This document shows, one piece after another, positions 7,753 to 15,837 of a stretch of DNA of 26,850 bases. The DNA lies in contig CABUYS010000005.1 of the NCBI GenBank assembly GCA_902495835.1, positions 1 to 26,850 of the forward strand, read 5' to 3'. Positions within the stretch are counted from its first letter, which is position 1, and every line of letters starts with the position of its first letter. The DNA is from an uncultured Oscillospiraceae bacterium (lineage in GTDB: Bacteria; Bacillota; Clostridia; Oscillospirales; Acutalibacteraceae). The notes under the pieces are model-generated. The model ran no database searches. It worked only from the letters and a program-made list of their open reading frames with translations, and was not told where the DNA came from. Both the position numbers and the translations under genes were made by a program.

Positions 7753-8553
7753 CTAACTGATAAAACTAGATAGTACAATAACCTTAGCATTATTTAAAGA
7801 ATATAAGAGACTTTTATATAGTACGTCATTCAACGTGTCTCCATTTAAATCTTCATTGTCTACCATTTGAATCTGCGGCATATCATCTATGTGTGATATC
7901 AAAGTAGAAATAATATCTGCAAAAAATAATTGCAAGCCACGGTGTTCAGATAAATGATATATACTACCATCCACACCCATAACCGATACCGTTGGATTGG
8001 CTGAGTCTCCTGTGTCTGCACTTATATCTATATTCAATGCATCAAATTTTGTGTCTATAGCTAACCCACATGTATTTCTTAAATAAATATACAGTTTTAA
8101 AAATTTTTGTCTAAGCGCATTTAGTTGTGGAATAACTATTCTGATGAATTGATCAACGTTTGGGTCAGTGACACTACAAATCCTAGCGTAACCAGAAGAC
8201 GTTTGTGCCTCCTCTGGTATATCAGTAGGTTTATTCTTAAGTTCCAACAGTTCACCCGCATTATTAAAAAGTGGTAAAACTTCAGCACTAATATAAACAC
8301 TAGAATAAGTAGCTGATCCTGATTGTAATTGTAGTTTTTTCTTACCATCACCAGTATCGTTTATATCTAATCTTAATTGGGTACCTCGTACGTTTGATGA
8401 AGTGTTATGATCGGCACTTTTTACCATAGTGGTCAATTGGTCTTTCTGGGACTTAAGAAAATCAACAATTTGTTTTTTAATAATTCTATTTGTTGGAGTG
8501 AATCCATTTCCTCGTGGCGGATCATTTGCTTCATGCTTAAAAATATACCGCAT
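7753..8553 (-). CDS. Unknown protein, third gene of accessory operon
   Basis: A 266-residue protein with no family I recognise. The ATG at 8553 (MRYIFKHEANDPPRG) is chosen because GAGGTG lies nine bases upstream; a longer frame to 8640 would overlap the previous gene and skip this site. Features: a polar N-terminus with an NRIIKKQIVDFLKSQKD helix, a Ser/Gly-rich stretch near residues 75-90, SVYISAEVLPLFN near 88-100, then mixed alpha/beta sequence with DPNVDQFIRIVIPQL and SVMGVDGSIYHLSEHRGLQ. There is no signal peptide, membrane span or cysteine cluster. It is soluble and probably cytoplasmic by appearance. It follows a secreted-protein gene and a lysine-rich protein gene in one operon. Function not assigned. 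Confidence 0.65.
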   Translation of the reverse strand: MRYIFKHEANDPPRGNGFTPTNRIIKKQIVDFLKSQKDQLTTMVKSADHNTSSNVRGTQLRLDINDTGDGKKKLQLQSGSATYSSVYISAEVLPLFNNAGELLELKNKPTDIPEEAQTSSGYARICSVTDPNVDQFIRIVIPQLNALRQKFLKLYIYLRNTCGLAIDTKFDALNIDISADTGDSANPTVSVMGVDGSIYHLSEHRGLQLFFADIISTLISHIDDMPQIQMVDNEDLNGDTLNDVLYKSLLYSLNNAKVIVLSSFIS

Positions 8554-8597
8554 ATTATTTTTCACCTCATATATTTTATAGTCACCATATACTGATA

Positions 8598-9110
8598 TTA
8601 ACTTACATTCATAGAATGACTTAGTGCAAGAGCTACACATTGTATCAAAGAGATTTTTGAATCCAATTGCATAATTATCTCGTAATTTTCTTTTTTCTTG
8701 ATTTTAAAAGTATTATCTACCAAATTATACTCGTAAAACCTGCTGCGCTTTCTAGTTTCGACGTTAACTAAAATACTATTTTTTTGAACACTTGCCGTTC
8801 CATAGCTTTTATTTGTTTTCGAATCGAATTCCCACAATGATTTAGTAGATTTATTTCCTTTACGTAACGATCTAATATCAAAAACAAAACCATTAAGAAA
8901 AGAAATTTTATTCGATATAAGTTCAATTGTTGCTTCCAAACAATCAGCCGCAGACCTATTTTGCCAATTTAGTAAAGAGGAACCATTAAAGCAGTATAAT
9001 GGTACTCCATCTAATGATTTTATATTCGTAATTGCTGAACACTGCGAAAAAGAAAAAAATAGCAAAAAACATCCTATTAAAATTTTTTTAAACTTACCAA
9101 AAATATTCAT
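8598..9110 (-). CDS. Unknown exported protein, second gene of accessory operon
   Basis: A 170-residue protein with a classic signal peptide: basic start (MNIFGKFKKI), hydrophobic core ILIGCFLLFFSFS and a likely cut after CSA near residue 26. No lipobox is evident. The mature part of about 144 residues (LDGVPLYCFNGSS, ADCLEATIELI, KSLWEFDSKTN, ENYEIIMQLDSK) contains several cysteines (41, 57 and near 159) and beta-rich stretches. I recognise no family. It starts two bases after the stop of the first operon gene, so translation is coupled. An exported protein between two cytoplasmic-looking ones is unusual for a prophage accessory cassette. It could act at the cell surface, but that is inference. 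Confidence 0.65.
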   Translation of the reverse strand: MNIFGKFKKILIGCFLLFFSFSQCSAITNIKSLDGVPLYCFNGSSLLNWQNRSAADCLEATIELISNKISFLNGFVFDIRSLRKGNKSTKSLWEFDSKTNKSYGTASVQKNSILVNVETRKRSRFYEYNLVDNTFKIKKKENYEIIMQLDSKISLIQCVALALSHSMNVS

Positions 9111-9112
9111 AA

Positions 9113-9712
9113 CTATTTAACCCCCGTAATGTCGTATATTTTTTTATAATATTCAATCCATTTTTCCAATATTTTAACTGTTTCGTCAAAATATTTAAGT
9201 TCAAACTTTTCGTGTGATTTTTTAATATCTGATTTTACTTCAACCTTTGTCTCACGAATGCCTAAAATTAAATCAGCCAAATCAACAGACGATGTTTTAT
9301 TCATTTTTCTTTCAAATTCAGAAACACAATCACTTTCTGCTTCGTTTAAAAGTCCTTCCGGAAAATTTGTATCTGGCAATATAATTTTTTTGAACTTATC
9401 TTGCTGATCTTTGGATAAGTAAAGCAAACAATCAAATTTTGGGCTAAGTATACAGCTGAGTCTGCCTTTCTTTATTAACGATGTTTCAAACAGCTTTTTT
9501 GCTTTTTGAATGTTATTGGTATAAACCTTATATGTACTTGATGGTTCTTGTTTCTCGCCCAACAACTGCTTATAAAACCCTTTATATCCCGAAGGCTTTT
9601 GTTCGCCTCTTTTTATTGCAACTAAAAAGCTTCCTATTTTTTTCTTTTTAAAGTACTCTTCAGCAAATTGAGCTGCTTTTTTGGTGAATTTTATTTGTCC
9701 TCGTTTTAACAT
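9113..9712 (-). CDS. Unknown lysine-rich protein, first gene of accessory operon
   Basis: A 199-residue protein starting at MLKRGQIKFT. The ATG at 9712 is preferred over the one at 9733, because AAGGAAGG lies between them at the right distance. The protein is strongly basic and helical (KKAAQFAEEYFKKKKIG near the start; EVKSDIKKSHEKFELKYF and EKWIEYYKKIYDI at the end). The central part has GYKGFYKQLLGEKQ and GRLSCILSPKFDCLLYLS. No DNA-binding or catalytic motif is recognisable. It lies directly behind a strong promoter, so it leads the three-gene operon. By position it could be a regulator or the active component; neither is shown. Confidence 0.6.
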   Translation of the reverse strand: MLKRGQIKFTKKAAQFAEEYFKKKKIGSFLVAIKRGEQKPSGYKGFYKQLLGEKQEPSSTYKVYTNNIQKAKKLFETSLIKKGRLSCILSPKFDCLLYLSKDQQDKFKKIILPDTNFPEGLLNEAESDCVSEFERKMNKTSSVDLADLILGIRETKVEVKSDIKKSHEKFELKYFDETVKILEKWIEYYKKIYDITGVK

Positions 9713-9787
9713 AGTTGTTTCCCTTCCTTTCATTAAAATAAATTTATTTAATGCGGAGAATATAATATAAATCCTAGATCGTACTAT

Positions 9788-9816
9788 ATTATATCATAAA
9801 TTAAAAAAATTTTCAA
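9788..9816 (-). promoter_or_regulatory. Strong promoter of the three-gene accessory operon
   Basis: On the minus strand TTGAAA (9816-9811) and TATAAT (9793-9788) are separated by 17 bases. An 8-bp inverted repeat ATAATATA/TATATTAT with a loop of about 15 bases begins at the -10 box and extends downstream, a possible operator. The arrangement gives constitutive or locally repressed expression independent of phage late transcription. Confidence 0.7.
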
Positions 9817-10169
9817 TTTTTTCAAATGTGCCAACTAGAGTGCTAAGTTATGATTGTGATTAACGCAATTGCTTGTAGCATTTATCGATATTCTAAAAGT
9901 ATCGATACAGCTATAAACTATTTTTTCTTTACGATCATTATTAGATGTACTAAATCAATTCGTGATTACAAGTCAAAATCATACGTTTTTACTACATATA
10001 TAAATTTTACCACATCACTTACATTTTAAAAATTAAAATAAAGTGCCAATAATTTTGGCACTCTTCAAGCAAAACCATATAGATTCCTTATCTCACAATA
10101 CTATTTTACAACTTTAAATTCGTCATTTCCGTCAAATTTTTAAAAATTATGTTTTATAAGTTTACGTAT
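9817..10169. other. Non-coding stretch between divergent accessory operons
   Basis: No gene is seen. Contents: the palindrome TATCGATA twice (9883-9890 and 9900-9907, centres 17 bp apart), which looks like a double operator; and a hairpin AGTGCCAA / TTGGCACT (10042-10062, 5-base loop). On the minus strand the hairpin is followed by a T-rich run and so resembles an intrinsic terminator, though no minus-strand gene lies upstream of it. A partial copy of the hairpin arm (GTGCCAA) occurs near 9828. Confidence 0.5.
10042..10062 (-). terminator. Terminator-like hairpin without an obvious gene
   Basis: An 8-bp perfect stem with a 5-base loop, followed on the minus strand by TTTATTTTAATTTTT. The form is that of a Rho-independent terminator. 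It could end an unannotated short transcript starting within 10063-10200 on the minus strand, or block transcription toward the accessory operon. Confidence 0.45.
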
Positions 10170-10208
10170 ATCAAAATTCTAGAATTTTGATGTAAAACGA
10201 TATATAAT
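10170..10208 (+). promoter_or_regulatory. 22-bp palindromic operator and -10 box of the restriction-modification operon
   Basis: Half-site ATCAAAATTCT is followed directly by its reverse complement, a perfect 22-bp palindrome (10170-10191). A TATAAT box follows at 10203-10208. The -35 region for this box falls inside the palindrome and is not a good consensus, so the promoter may be activated or occluded by a protein bound there. AAAGGAGGT and the methylase ATG follow. Confidence 0.6.
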
Positions 10209-10243
10209 AAAAATATACAGTTAATGCGAAAGGAGGTAAACTT

Positions 10244-11089
10244 ATGTCGAAAAATGTTTTAATTAGCCCGATTGTTAAATGGGTTGGAGGGAAAAGGCAA
10301 CTTCTTACCGAAATTATGCCTTTAATTAAGAAAAATTGCTCAATGTACGTTGAGCCTTTCGTTGGTGGAGGAGCAGTATTTTTTGATTTACAACCTAAAA
10401 AAGCAGTAATAAATGATTTTAATAGCGAATTGATAAATGTGTATATGATTGTAAGAGATTTTTCTGAAGAATTAATTTCGGAACTTGAAAAGCACAATAG
10501 CAATAATAGTGAAGAATATTACTATGAAATCCGAGCTTTGGATAGAACTCCGGAATTTTCAAAATTATCTAATATAGAAAAAGCCGCGAGGATTCTCTAC
10601 TTAAACAAGACATGTTACAACGGATTATATCGTGTTAATTCTACCGGGCAATTCAACTCACCCTATGGCAGATATAAAAATCCTAATATAGTTAACCCTG
10701 TGTCCATAAGAGCTATGTCGAAATATTTTCAAAGCAATGAAATCGAGATTAGACACGGCGATTATCGAGATACTTTACAAGAATTACATCGTGGTGCTTT
10801 TGTTTACCTCGATCCACCGTATATGCCTATCTCGTCATCTTCTTCATTTACTGGTTATACTGAAAACGGTTTTTCATATGAGCAACAACTCTTATTAAAA
10901 AAAGAATGCGATAAATTAAGAGAAAAGGGGATTTCGTTCCTTCAATCAAATTCAGACTGTCTTGAAATAAGAGAGTTATACAGAGATTATAGTATTAAAA
11001 CGGTTCACGCTAAGAGAACTATAAATAGCAATGCCAAAAAACGAGGAGAAATAAACGAGGTGCTTATATACTATGAAGGGAAAAAATAA
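10244..11089 (+). CDS. D12-class DNA adenine N6-methyltransferase (Dam/DpnM type)
   Basis: A 281-residue protein. Motif order is that of the alpha-class Dam family: KWVGGKRQLL (12-21), EPFVGGGAVFFDL (37-49, the S-adenosylmethionine site), NKTCYNGLYRVNS-x-GQFNSPYG (121-142, typical of GATC-specific DpnM/Dam relatives) and the catalytic DPPY (190-193). It transfers a methyl group to adenine N6, protecting host DNA. Recognition of GATC is plausible from these motifs but not proven. The ATG has a perfect AAAGGAGGT. The gene overlaps the downstream restriction-enzyme candidate by 17 bp, so the two form one operon read plus-ward against the flanking phage genes. No lesion is seen; it appears functional. 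Confidence 0.92.
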   Translation: MSKNVLISPIVKWVGGKRQLLTEIMPLIKKNCSMYVEPFVGGGAVFFDLQPKKAVINDFNSELINVYMIVRDFSEELISELEKHNSNNSEEYYYEIRALDRTPEFSKLSNIEKAARILYLNKTCYNGLYRVNSTGQFNSPYGRYKNPNIVNPVSIRAMSKYFQSNEIEIRHGDYRDTLQELHRGAFVYLDPPYMPISSSSSFTGYTENGFSYEQQLLLKKECDKLREKGISFLQSNSDCLEIRELYRDYSIKTVHAKRTINSNAKKRGEINEVLIYYEGKK

Positions 11090-12383
11090 ACTTTCCTCAA
11101 ATGAAGCATGGGAATTGCTAATAAAAAAATATGATATTTTATCAAAAATAAAAAAAGACGGATTTTTTATAATTAAAGCCAGTAGTATAAAAGAGTTCAA
11201 TGAGCCTAGACTTATGGCAAAGTGGGACAGTTCAAAATTACTTCCAGAAGTATTAAGAAAAAATAATATTAATATACTGCCCATAAGCCGCAGTGCGTAT
11301 ATTATAAGTGATTTTATTTTATATCAAGAAATTCCCGAATTAGAACAGAAAGTTACACAAATGGCTCAAGTAAATATTCCGGAATATGAATCAATAGATA
11401 CCAATAATATCAATTCTGAATCCAATGCAATTAATGTGTTGATACTCTCTGGAATCTTAGATGACTTTTTAGAAACTGGAGAAAATGTACTGACTTTTAA
11501 TGGTCGCATGGGAACTGATATTTTTGATTTTACTGTTAATTCATACTCAAATATCAAGCGGAAAGTTCATGTAAAAAATGCTCAATGTGAAATTGATGGG
11601 GGTTTTGAAAACGAAGAATCTGCAATTATCATGGAAGCCAAAAATGTGGTTCATGAAGATTTTCATATAAGACAATTATATTATCCGTATAGATTATGGA
11701 ATACAAAAGTTAAAAAGCCAATTCGATTAGTTTTTGCAATCTACTCTAATATGATTTATAGGTTGTTTGAATACAAATTCAATTCTCTTGAAGATTACTC
11801 TTCGATAGAACTTGTAAAATCAAAAAATTATTCTCTGCAAGATGTAAAAATTACGGAACAAGAATTAATAAATATAAGAGATAAGACTATTGTAAAAACA
11901 GATGACAATCAAGAATACACTAAAATCCCATTTATCCAAGCAGATTCAATAGACAGAATAATTTCACTATTAGAGAATCTATATGAAAATCCTATGTCCA
12001 AAAATGCGATAGCAGAATTAATGAATTTTAGACCAAGGCAATCAAGATATTATTTTAACGCAGGACTGTATCTTGGAATCTTTAAAGAAGTTTTTGAGGA
12101 CAAACAAAAACTTGTAACATTAACAACTCTTGGGAACAAACTGTTTAAACTTAATTATAAAGAACGTCAATTACATATAGTATCATTGATTTTAGAACAT
12201 AAAATATTTTTTGAGTTATTTAACGAAACTATTAATACAGGCTTGTTGCCATCAATAAAACATATTGAAGATATGATACTGGAATTGAAAATTTTAAATT
12301 GTAAAAATGCAACTTCATATCGTCGTACACAGTCTGTTTCCGGATGGATTACTTGGATATTTAACTTAACAAAATTAGGGTAA
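11073..12383 (+). CDS. Probable Type II restriction endonuclease (PD-(D/E)XK-like)
   Basis: A 436-residue protein overlapping the methylase by 17 bp; GAGGTG lies upstream of the ATG. Residues 172-190 (CEIDGGFE, then IIMEAK) give Asp175 and Glu188-x-Lys190, the spacing of a PD-(D/E)XK nuclease site. RQLYYPYRLW follows at 200-209. The N-terminal 100 residues hold a small alpha/beta region (GFFIIKASSIKEFNEPRLMAKWD). Residues about 300-375 (MSKNAIAELMNFRPRQSRYYFNAGLYLG, shown in parts as NAIAELMNFRPRQS and YYFNAGLYLG) look like a winged helix. This resembles endonucleases found beside D12 methylases in gut bacteria. The restriction role rests on the active-site pattern plus the methylase partner; it is not a recognised DpnII or MboI sequence. 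Confidence 0.75.
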   Translation: MKGKNKLSSNEAWELLIKKYDILSKIKKDGFFIIKASSIKEFNEPRLMAKWDSSKLLPEVLRKNNINILPISRSAYIISDFILYQEIPELEQKVTQMAQVNIPEYESIDTNNINSESNAINVLILSGILDDFLETGENVLTFNGRMGTDIFDFTVNSYSNIKRKVHVKNAQCEIDGGFENEESAIIMEAKNVVHEDFHIRQLYYPYRLWNTKVKKPIRLVFAIYSNMIYRLFEYKFNSLEDYSSIELVKSKNYSLQDVKITEQELINIRDKTIVKTDDNQEYTKIPFIQADSIDRIISLLENLYENPMSKNAIAELMNFRPRQSRYYFNAGLYLGIFKEVFEDKQKLVTLTTLGNKLFKLNYKERQLHIVSLILEHKIFFELFNETINTGLLPSIKHIEDMILELKILNCKNATSYRRTQSVSGWITWIFNLTKLG

Positions 12384-12421
12384 CTTCAAATATATATATG
12401 ATATGCATTTTATGTATAGAT

Positions 12422-12817
12422 TTATTTATGTTTTTCTAAAAAATTATTATGTTTTCTTCTTGGGTACTGTTCATCATATTCTCCAATAGCATAGGCTATC
12501 TTTTGCCAACTTAGCCCTTGAATATATCTCAGAGTTAAAATCATTCTCATTTGACTATCTTCTACGCTTTGTATATATCTATCAAGACGATTTAGTTCAT
12601 AAAAACATTTCTTTAGATTCAAATCTAAAATGCTTTTTAAATCTGCTATTTCAGTAACATAATTTCCAATCTTATCTGAAATACCTTTACCACTTGGTAA
12701 ACCCGTTATTTTGCTTGTACAATTTGTTGCTGATATTTCAAGTTCTTCAAGCCTTCGCTGTTGTTGCTTGATTTCTTTTTTTAAATAATAAAGCTGTGAT
12801 AATTCTTTTTTGGTCAT
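12422..12817 (-). CDS. DUF1492/ArpU-like phage transcription regulator
   Basis: A 131-residue protein with an N-terminal coiled coil (KKEIKQQQRRLEELE) and a C-terminal sigma-region-4-like helix-turn-helix: MRMILTLRYIQGLSWQKIAY near residues 91-110. This is the layout of DUF1492/ArpU-type regulators that switch on late genes in Firmicutes phages. It is the last early gene, with its ATG shortly after the DnaB stop; GGAG overlaps that stop. After it, the conserved phage order would continue to HNH/terminase, but the restriction-modification and accessory operons are inserted there. It appears intact. Confidence 0.8.
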   Translation of the reverse strand: MTKKELSQLYYLKKEIKQQQRRLEELEISATNCTSKITGLPSGKGISDKIGNYVTEIADLKSILDLNLKKCFYELNRLDRYIQSVEDSQMRMILTLRYIQGLSWQKIAYAIGEYDEQYPRRKHNNFLEKHK

Positions 12818-12824
12818 ATAAGTT

Positions 12825-14186
12825 TCATCTCCAGTTTTTCTTTATTTTTGATTCGTCGTAATTTCTGTCAAGTTCTGAGAAAGTCATATAATTTCCATTG
12901 AAATTGAAAAGCGTGACACCGGTTGTGCCACGCCTATTTAAAGCTACATCTACTCCAATTGTTTTAGACTGAACCGCTCCGAGTTCATTAAAATTTTTCT
13001 CTACACACCACATAAGAATCAACTTAGAACAGTTCTGTTCGATTTCTCCGCTATCTCTTAAGTCACAAGGAGAGGGCCGTTTTTCTTCATCATTGGTACG
13101 ATTAAGTTGTGATAAACATAAAATCGGAACCGAAAGTTCAGATGCTAAAATTTTGAGTTCTCGGCTTATTGCTCCGACTTCTTGATTTCGGTTGTCATGC
13201 TTCTTAGTAGATTTCATAAGTTGCAAGTAATCCACTACTATAAGACCTAAGTTTTTAATCATCCGACACTGAGTTCTAATTTCATTAACTGAAATATTCG
13301 GTTTATCATTTATTTTAAGTGGTACATTCTTCAAATAATTAATTACTTTTTTAATTTTTGATATCTCTTCATTTCTGACAGCTTCTGGTCTTTTTTTATC
13401 TTGAAAACGCCTATCAATTAAAGTATTCATCGGAACTTGTGCTGTTTGCGAAAGCAATCTTTCGTAAATTTCAGAACTTTCCATTTCCATGCTATAAAAA
13501 GTAACAGTTTTACCTAACATAGCTACGTTTTGTGCAATTGATAAAGCAAAGGCAGTTTTACCAATTTTGGGACGAGCTGCCAAAACAATGAGATTTCCCG
13601 CCGACATTCCTTTTAATATTTCATCAAGTTTAGGAAATCCAGTATAAGAGCGATTTTCTAAATCTTTATCAGTATTTTTATAACTTTCTAAAACCTGATA
13701 TCCGATATTATCTATACTTTGAAGTTGCCTTTTGTGTTGTTCCGAAAGTAACTCATAAAGTTCACCCATAACCTCATCAGCAATTTCATTTGCGTTTTCT
13801 GCATATACGCCGTCAAAAGCAAGCCGAGTTCCGATTTGCTGTAATTTTCTTGCTTTCGAACTATCAACTACAGTCTGAGCATAATTTTTAATTTGGCTAA
13901 TAGAGGGAACAAGTTGAGCACAGTTAAGAAGCATTTTCTTCGTTTGTGACTCATCATAATTTTTTTGAGCTGTGAGCTTTTTTAGTACCGAAATAAAATC
14001 AATTGTTTTCCCTTCGCTCGACAGTTCTAAAATTGTTTTATAGCAATCTTTTAGTTCCTCAAAACAAAAATGCTCCGGTTTTAATGTATCTACTACATTT
14101 ACCAGAGCTTTTTCATCAATTAAAATTGAACCTATAACGCACATTTCTGAACTTCGTGCCACTTCATCTTTTAATTCCAATAGCAT
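12825..14186 (-). CDS. dnaB: Phage replicative DNA helicase DnaB
   Basis: A 453-residue protein, the normal length for DnaB. The N-terminal domain (SEMCVIGSILIDEKAL) binds primase or loader. The RecA-like domain has Walker A ARPKIGKT (204-211), Walker B IVVDYLQLM (316-324), SQLNR (359-363), and the arginine-finger region LRDSGEIEQN (376-385). It forms a hexamer unwinding DNA at the fork. Its ATG overlaps the initiator stop by one base (TAATG); a TTG two codons later is also possible. Being phage-borne with its own initiator and SSB, it would replicate the element rather than the host. No lesion is visible. Confidence 0.92.
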   Translation of the reverse strand: MLLELKDEVARSSEMCVIGSILIDEKALVNVVDTLKPEHFCFEELKDCYKTILELSSEGKTIDFISVLKKLTAQKNYDESQTKKMLLNCAQLVPSISQIKNYAQTVVDSSKARKLQQIGTRLAFDGVYAENANEIADEVMGELYELLSEQHKRQLQSIDNIGYQVLESYKNTDKDLENRSYTGFPKLDEILKGMSAGNLIVLAARPKIGKTAFALSIAQNVAMLGKTVTFYSMEMESSEIYERLLSQTAQVPMNTLIDRRFQDKKRPEAVRNEEISKIKKVINYLKNVPLKINDKPNISVNEIRTQCRMIKNLGLIVVDYLQLMKSTKKHDNRNQEVGAISRELKILASELSVPILCLSQLNRTNDEEKRPSPCDLRDSGEIEQNCSKLILMWCVEKNFNELGAVQSKTIGVDVALNRRGTTGVTLFNFNGNYMTFSELDRNYDESKIKKNWR

Positions 14187-15011
14187 TACCTGCTTTCCAT
14201 TTTTATTCTTAGTTGCTGATATTTTTCTCTAAGTTTCTTGCCAGATAATATATTACTTTTCCAAAAATTATCTTTTTGACACCACTCTACAACTTCAGCA
14301 ATATCATCTGCGTCAATCTTATCTCTACGAATCATCAAGTCAAAATCTTTAGCCCATCGTTGACGCTGTGACTCGCTCTTTGGAAATTTAGGATTGTTCT
14401 CTGTAATGTTATTTTCTAAAAATTTAGCTAGCAAATATGGGTCGCTATCAGTCTCGAAAATTTTCTTGTTCTTAATTCCATTGTCGTTGATTTTTGTTTT
14501 TAGCAAAATTTCGTTATTTTGGGTATTAAAATCGCAAGATGTAAAATTTTGATTTAGCTGTTGATTTTGTGTGCGAATTGTCTGTGGCGACTCGCCACTA
14601 AAAATCTGCGACGAAGATATATTATTAATTGTATTATTCTCTGTGAAGTTTTCTTCGTGGGGGGTCAGGAACTTCTTTTCGTGAGGGTATGGAAGTTTTC
14701 ATCAAGTGGGCACTAAAATTTGCTTCAACTTTTAAGTACCTTATTTTTACTTTCTGATTGCTGTTATCAAGAACAAACTCTGCTGAAATATATCCAGCAT
14801 TGCAAAGTGACTTTATCCAAGTCGAAATTGTTCGTTTGCTGACAGAGTACAGTTTGCTGAAATAGTCATTAGTTGCCCAGCAATAACCTTTTTCATTGCA
14901 AAGTGCTGTTATCTCACCATAAAGAAGTTTAGCACTCGGAACAACATTGCTGTCATATCTGACAGTTGCAGGAATTACCGCATAGTATGATTTTTTAATA
15001 TTCAAATTCAT
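14186..15011 (-). pseudogene. Phage replication initiator (HTH domain), frameshifted at a C6 run
   Basis: The N-terminal half begins MNLNIKKSYYAVIPATVRYD and carries a winged helix (ATNDYFSKLYSVSKRTISTW, residues 46-65), typical of RepA-like phage initiators. It runs into RKEVPDPPRRKLHRE and stops at 14634. The downstream frame reads PHEENFTENNTINN and continues open to the stop at 14186, ending WKSNILSGKKLREKY, the usual C-terminus of these initiators. Removing one base from the G6/C6 run (14659-14664) joins both halves into one frame of 275 codons. The downstream part has no ribosome-binding site or good start of its own. It is either a true 1-bp insertion, a phase-variable tract, or a sequencing error. 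Confidence 0.75.
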
Positions 15012-15025
15012 TTAAAATTTCTCCT

Positions 15026-15418
15026 TTAAAATGGTAAATCATCATCAAGAAAATCTTCTCCAGTTTTCTCAATTTCTTGTTCAGTTATAATTTCACGCAC
15101 AATAAAACCTTTATAGTATTTTCCATCAACTTGTTTTGAATAATATTTTGCAATAATCCATATTTCATCTTTTGGTTTGTACTCTTTTAAAATACGCTGT
15201 GAAATTTCTCCAAAAGCCGTACAATCGGCAAATGTAGGTTTGTTCCATTCACCGCTTTCTTCATTTTTTCCGTTACTTAATTGTAAAGAAAACTTTATTC
15301 CACTTTGGCCTATTTCTTTAAAGTCTCCATAAATTCTGCCTCTAAAAATTACCGTATTAACATAGCAGTTACCACTGTAAACTTCTTTTTCATCATTATA
15401 AATTTTTGTTGTTTTCAT
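15026..15418 (-). CDS. Phage single-stranded DNA-binding protein
   Basis: A 130-residue protein. An OB-fold-like pattern runs from IFRGRIYGDFKEI through FSLQLSNGKNE, FADCTAFGEISQRIL and DEIWIIAKYYSK. The acidic tail ends DDDLPF, the tip used by SSB to recruit partner proteins. It binds single-stranded DNA during phage replication and recombination. The ATG overlaps the RusA stop by 4 bp, with AAGGAG upstream. It sits with RusA and the DUF1071 annealing protein in the early operon. Sequence identity to host SSB appears low, but fold pattern, tail and context agree. Confidence 0.85.
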   Translation of the reverse strand: MKTTKIYNDEKEVYSGNCYVNTVIFRGRIYGDFKEIGQSGIKFSLQLSNGKNEESGEWNKPTFADCTAFGEISQRILKEYKPKDEIWIIAKYYSKQVDGKYYKGFIVREIITEQEIEKTGEDFLDDDLPF

Positions 15419-15837
15419 AATACAATCTCCTTAATTGCTATTTTCACTTTAGGAATTTCGGAATACTTTTTCTCGAAATAAATCCTACAAATTTGCGAAT
15501 CATCGTAATAACAAACTCCGTTTAATGCATCTAAGATAATCTTAATGATATTATCTGAATCAGGCTTCTTTGTAGGCGAAGTATCTCCGTTTAACATCGA
15601 GTTTTTTGACTTTTTACTTACGCTTTTTGGAACAGAAAAAAGAGCAATTATGCTTACTTCGAGCGGTATATTTTTATCAAAAAACATCTTTGAAACCGCA
15701 GTATAACTTGCTCTAACCAGTTTTTCATATTCGATTGTTTGTTTTGGTGTATATGTGAATTGTCGACCTCTACTTTTACATATTCTCGGTCTCTGTTTGC
15801 CTTTCGGATTTCCCGGCACTGTAAATTTTATTTCCAT
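15415..15837 (-). CDS. rusA: RusA-family Holliday junction resolvase
   Basis: A 140-residue protein starting MEIKFTVPGNPKGKQRPR. The key acidic core is KPDSDNIIKIILDALNG followed by CYYDDSQI, the metal-binding aspartates of RusA. It cleaves four-way junctions formed during phage replication and recombination. The ATG at 15837 is preferred because GAGG is six bases upstream; an ATG four codons earlier has its GGAG too close. It overlaps the 3' end of the DUF1071 gene by about 60 bases, and overlaps SSB by 4 bp, so the three form one tight operon. Confidence 0.9.
   Translation of the reverse strand: MEIKFTVPGNPKGKQRPRICKSRGRQFTYTPKQTIEYEKLVRASYTAVSKMFFDKNIPLEVSIIALFSVPKSVSKKSKNSMLNGDTSPTKKPDSDNIIKIILDALNGVCYYDDSQICRIYFEKKYSEIPKVKIAIKEIVL

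Noticed and set aside
8554..8640. Longer start for the third accessory gene
   Set aside because: It would overlap the upstream gene by 43 bases and ignore the GAGGTG site placed nine bases before the ATG at 8553.
10171..10503. Minus-strand open frame opposite the methylase start
   Set aside because: Antisense shadow crossing the operator and the methylase gene, with no start signals.
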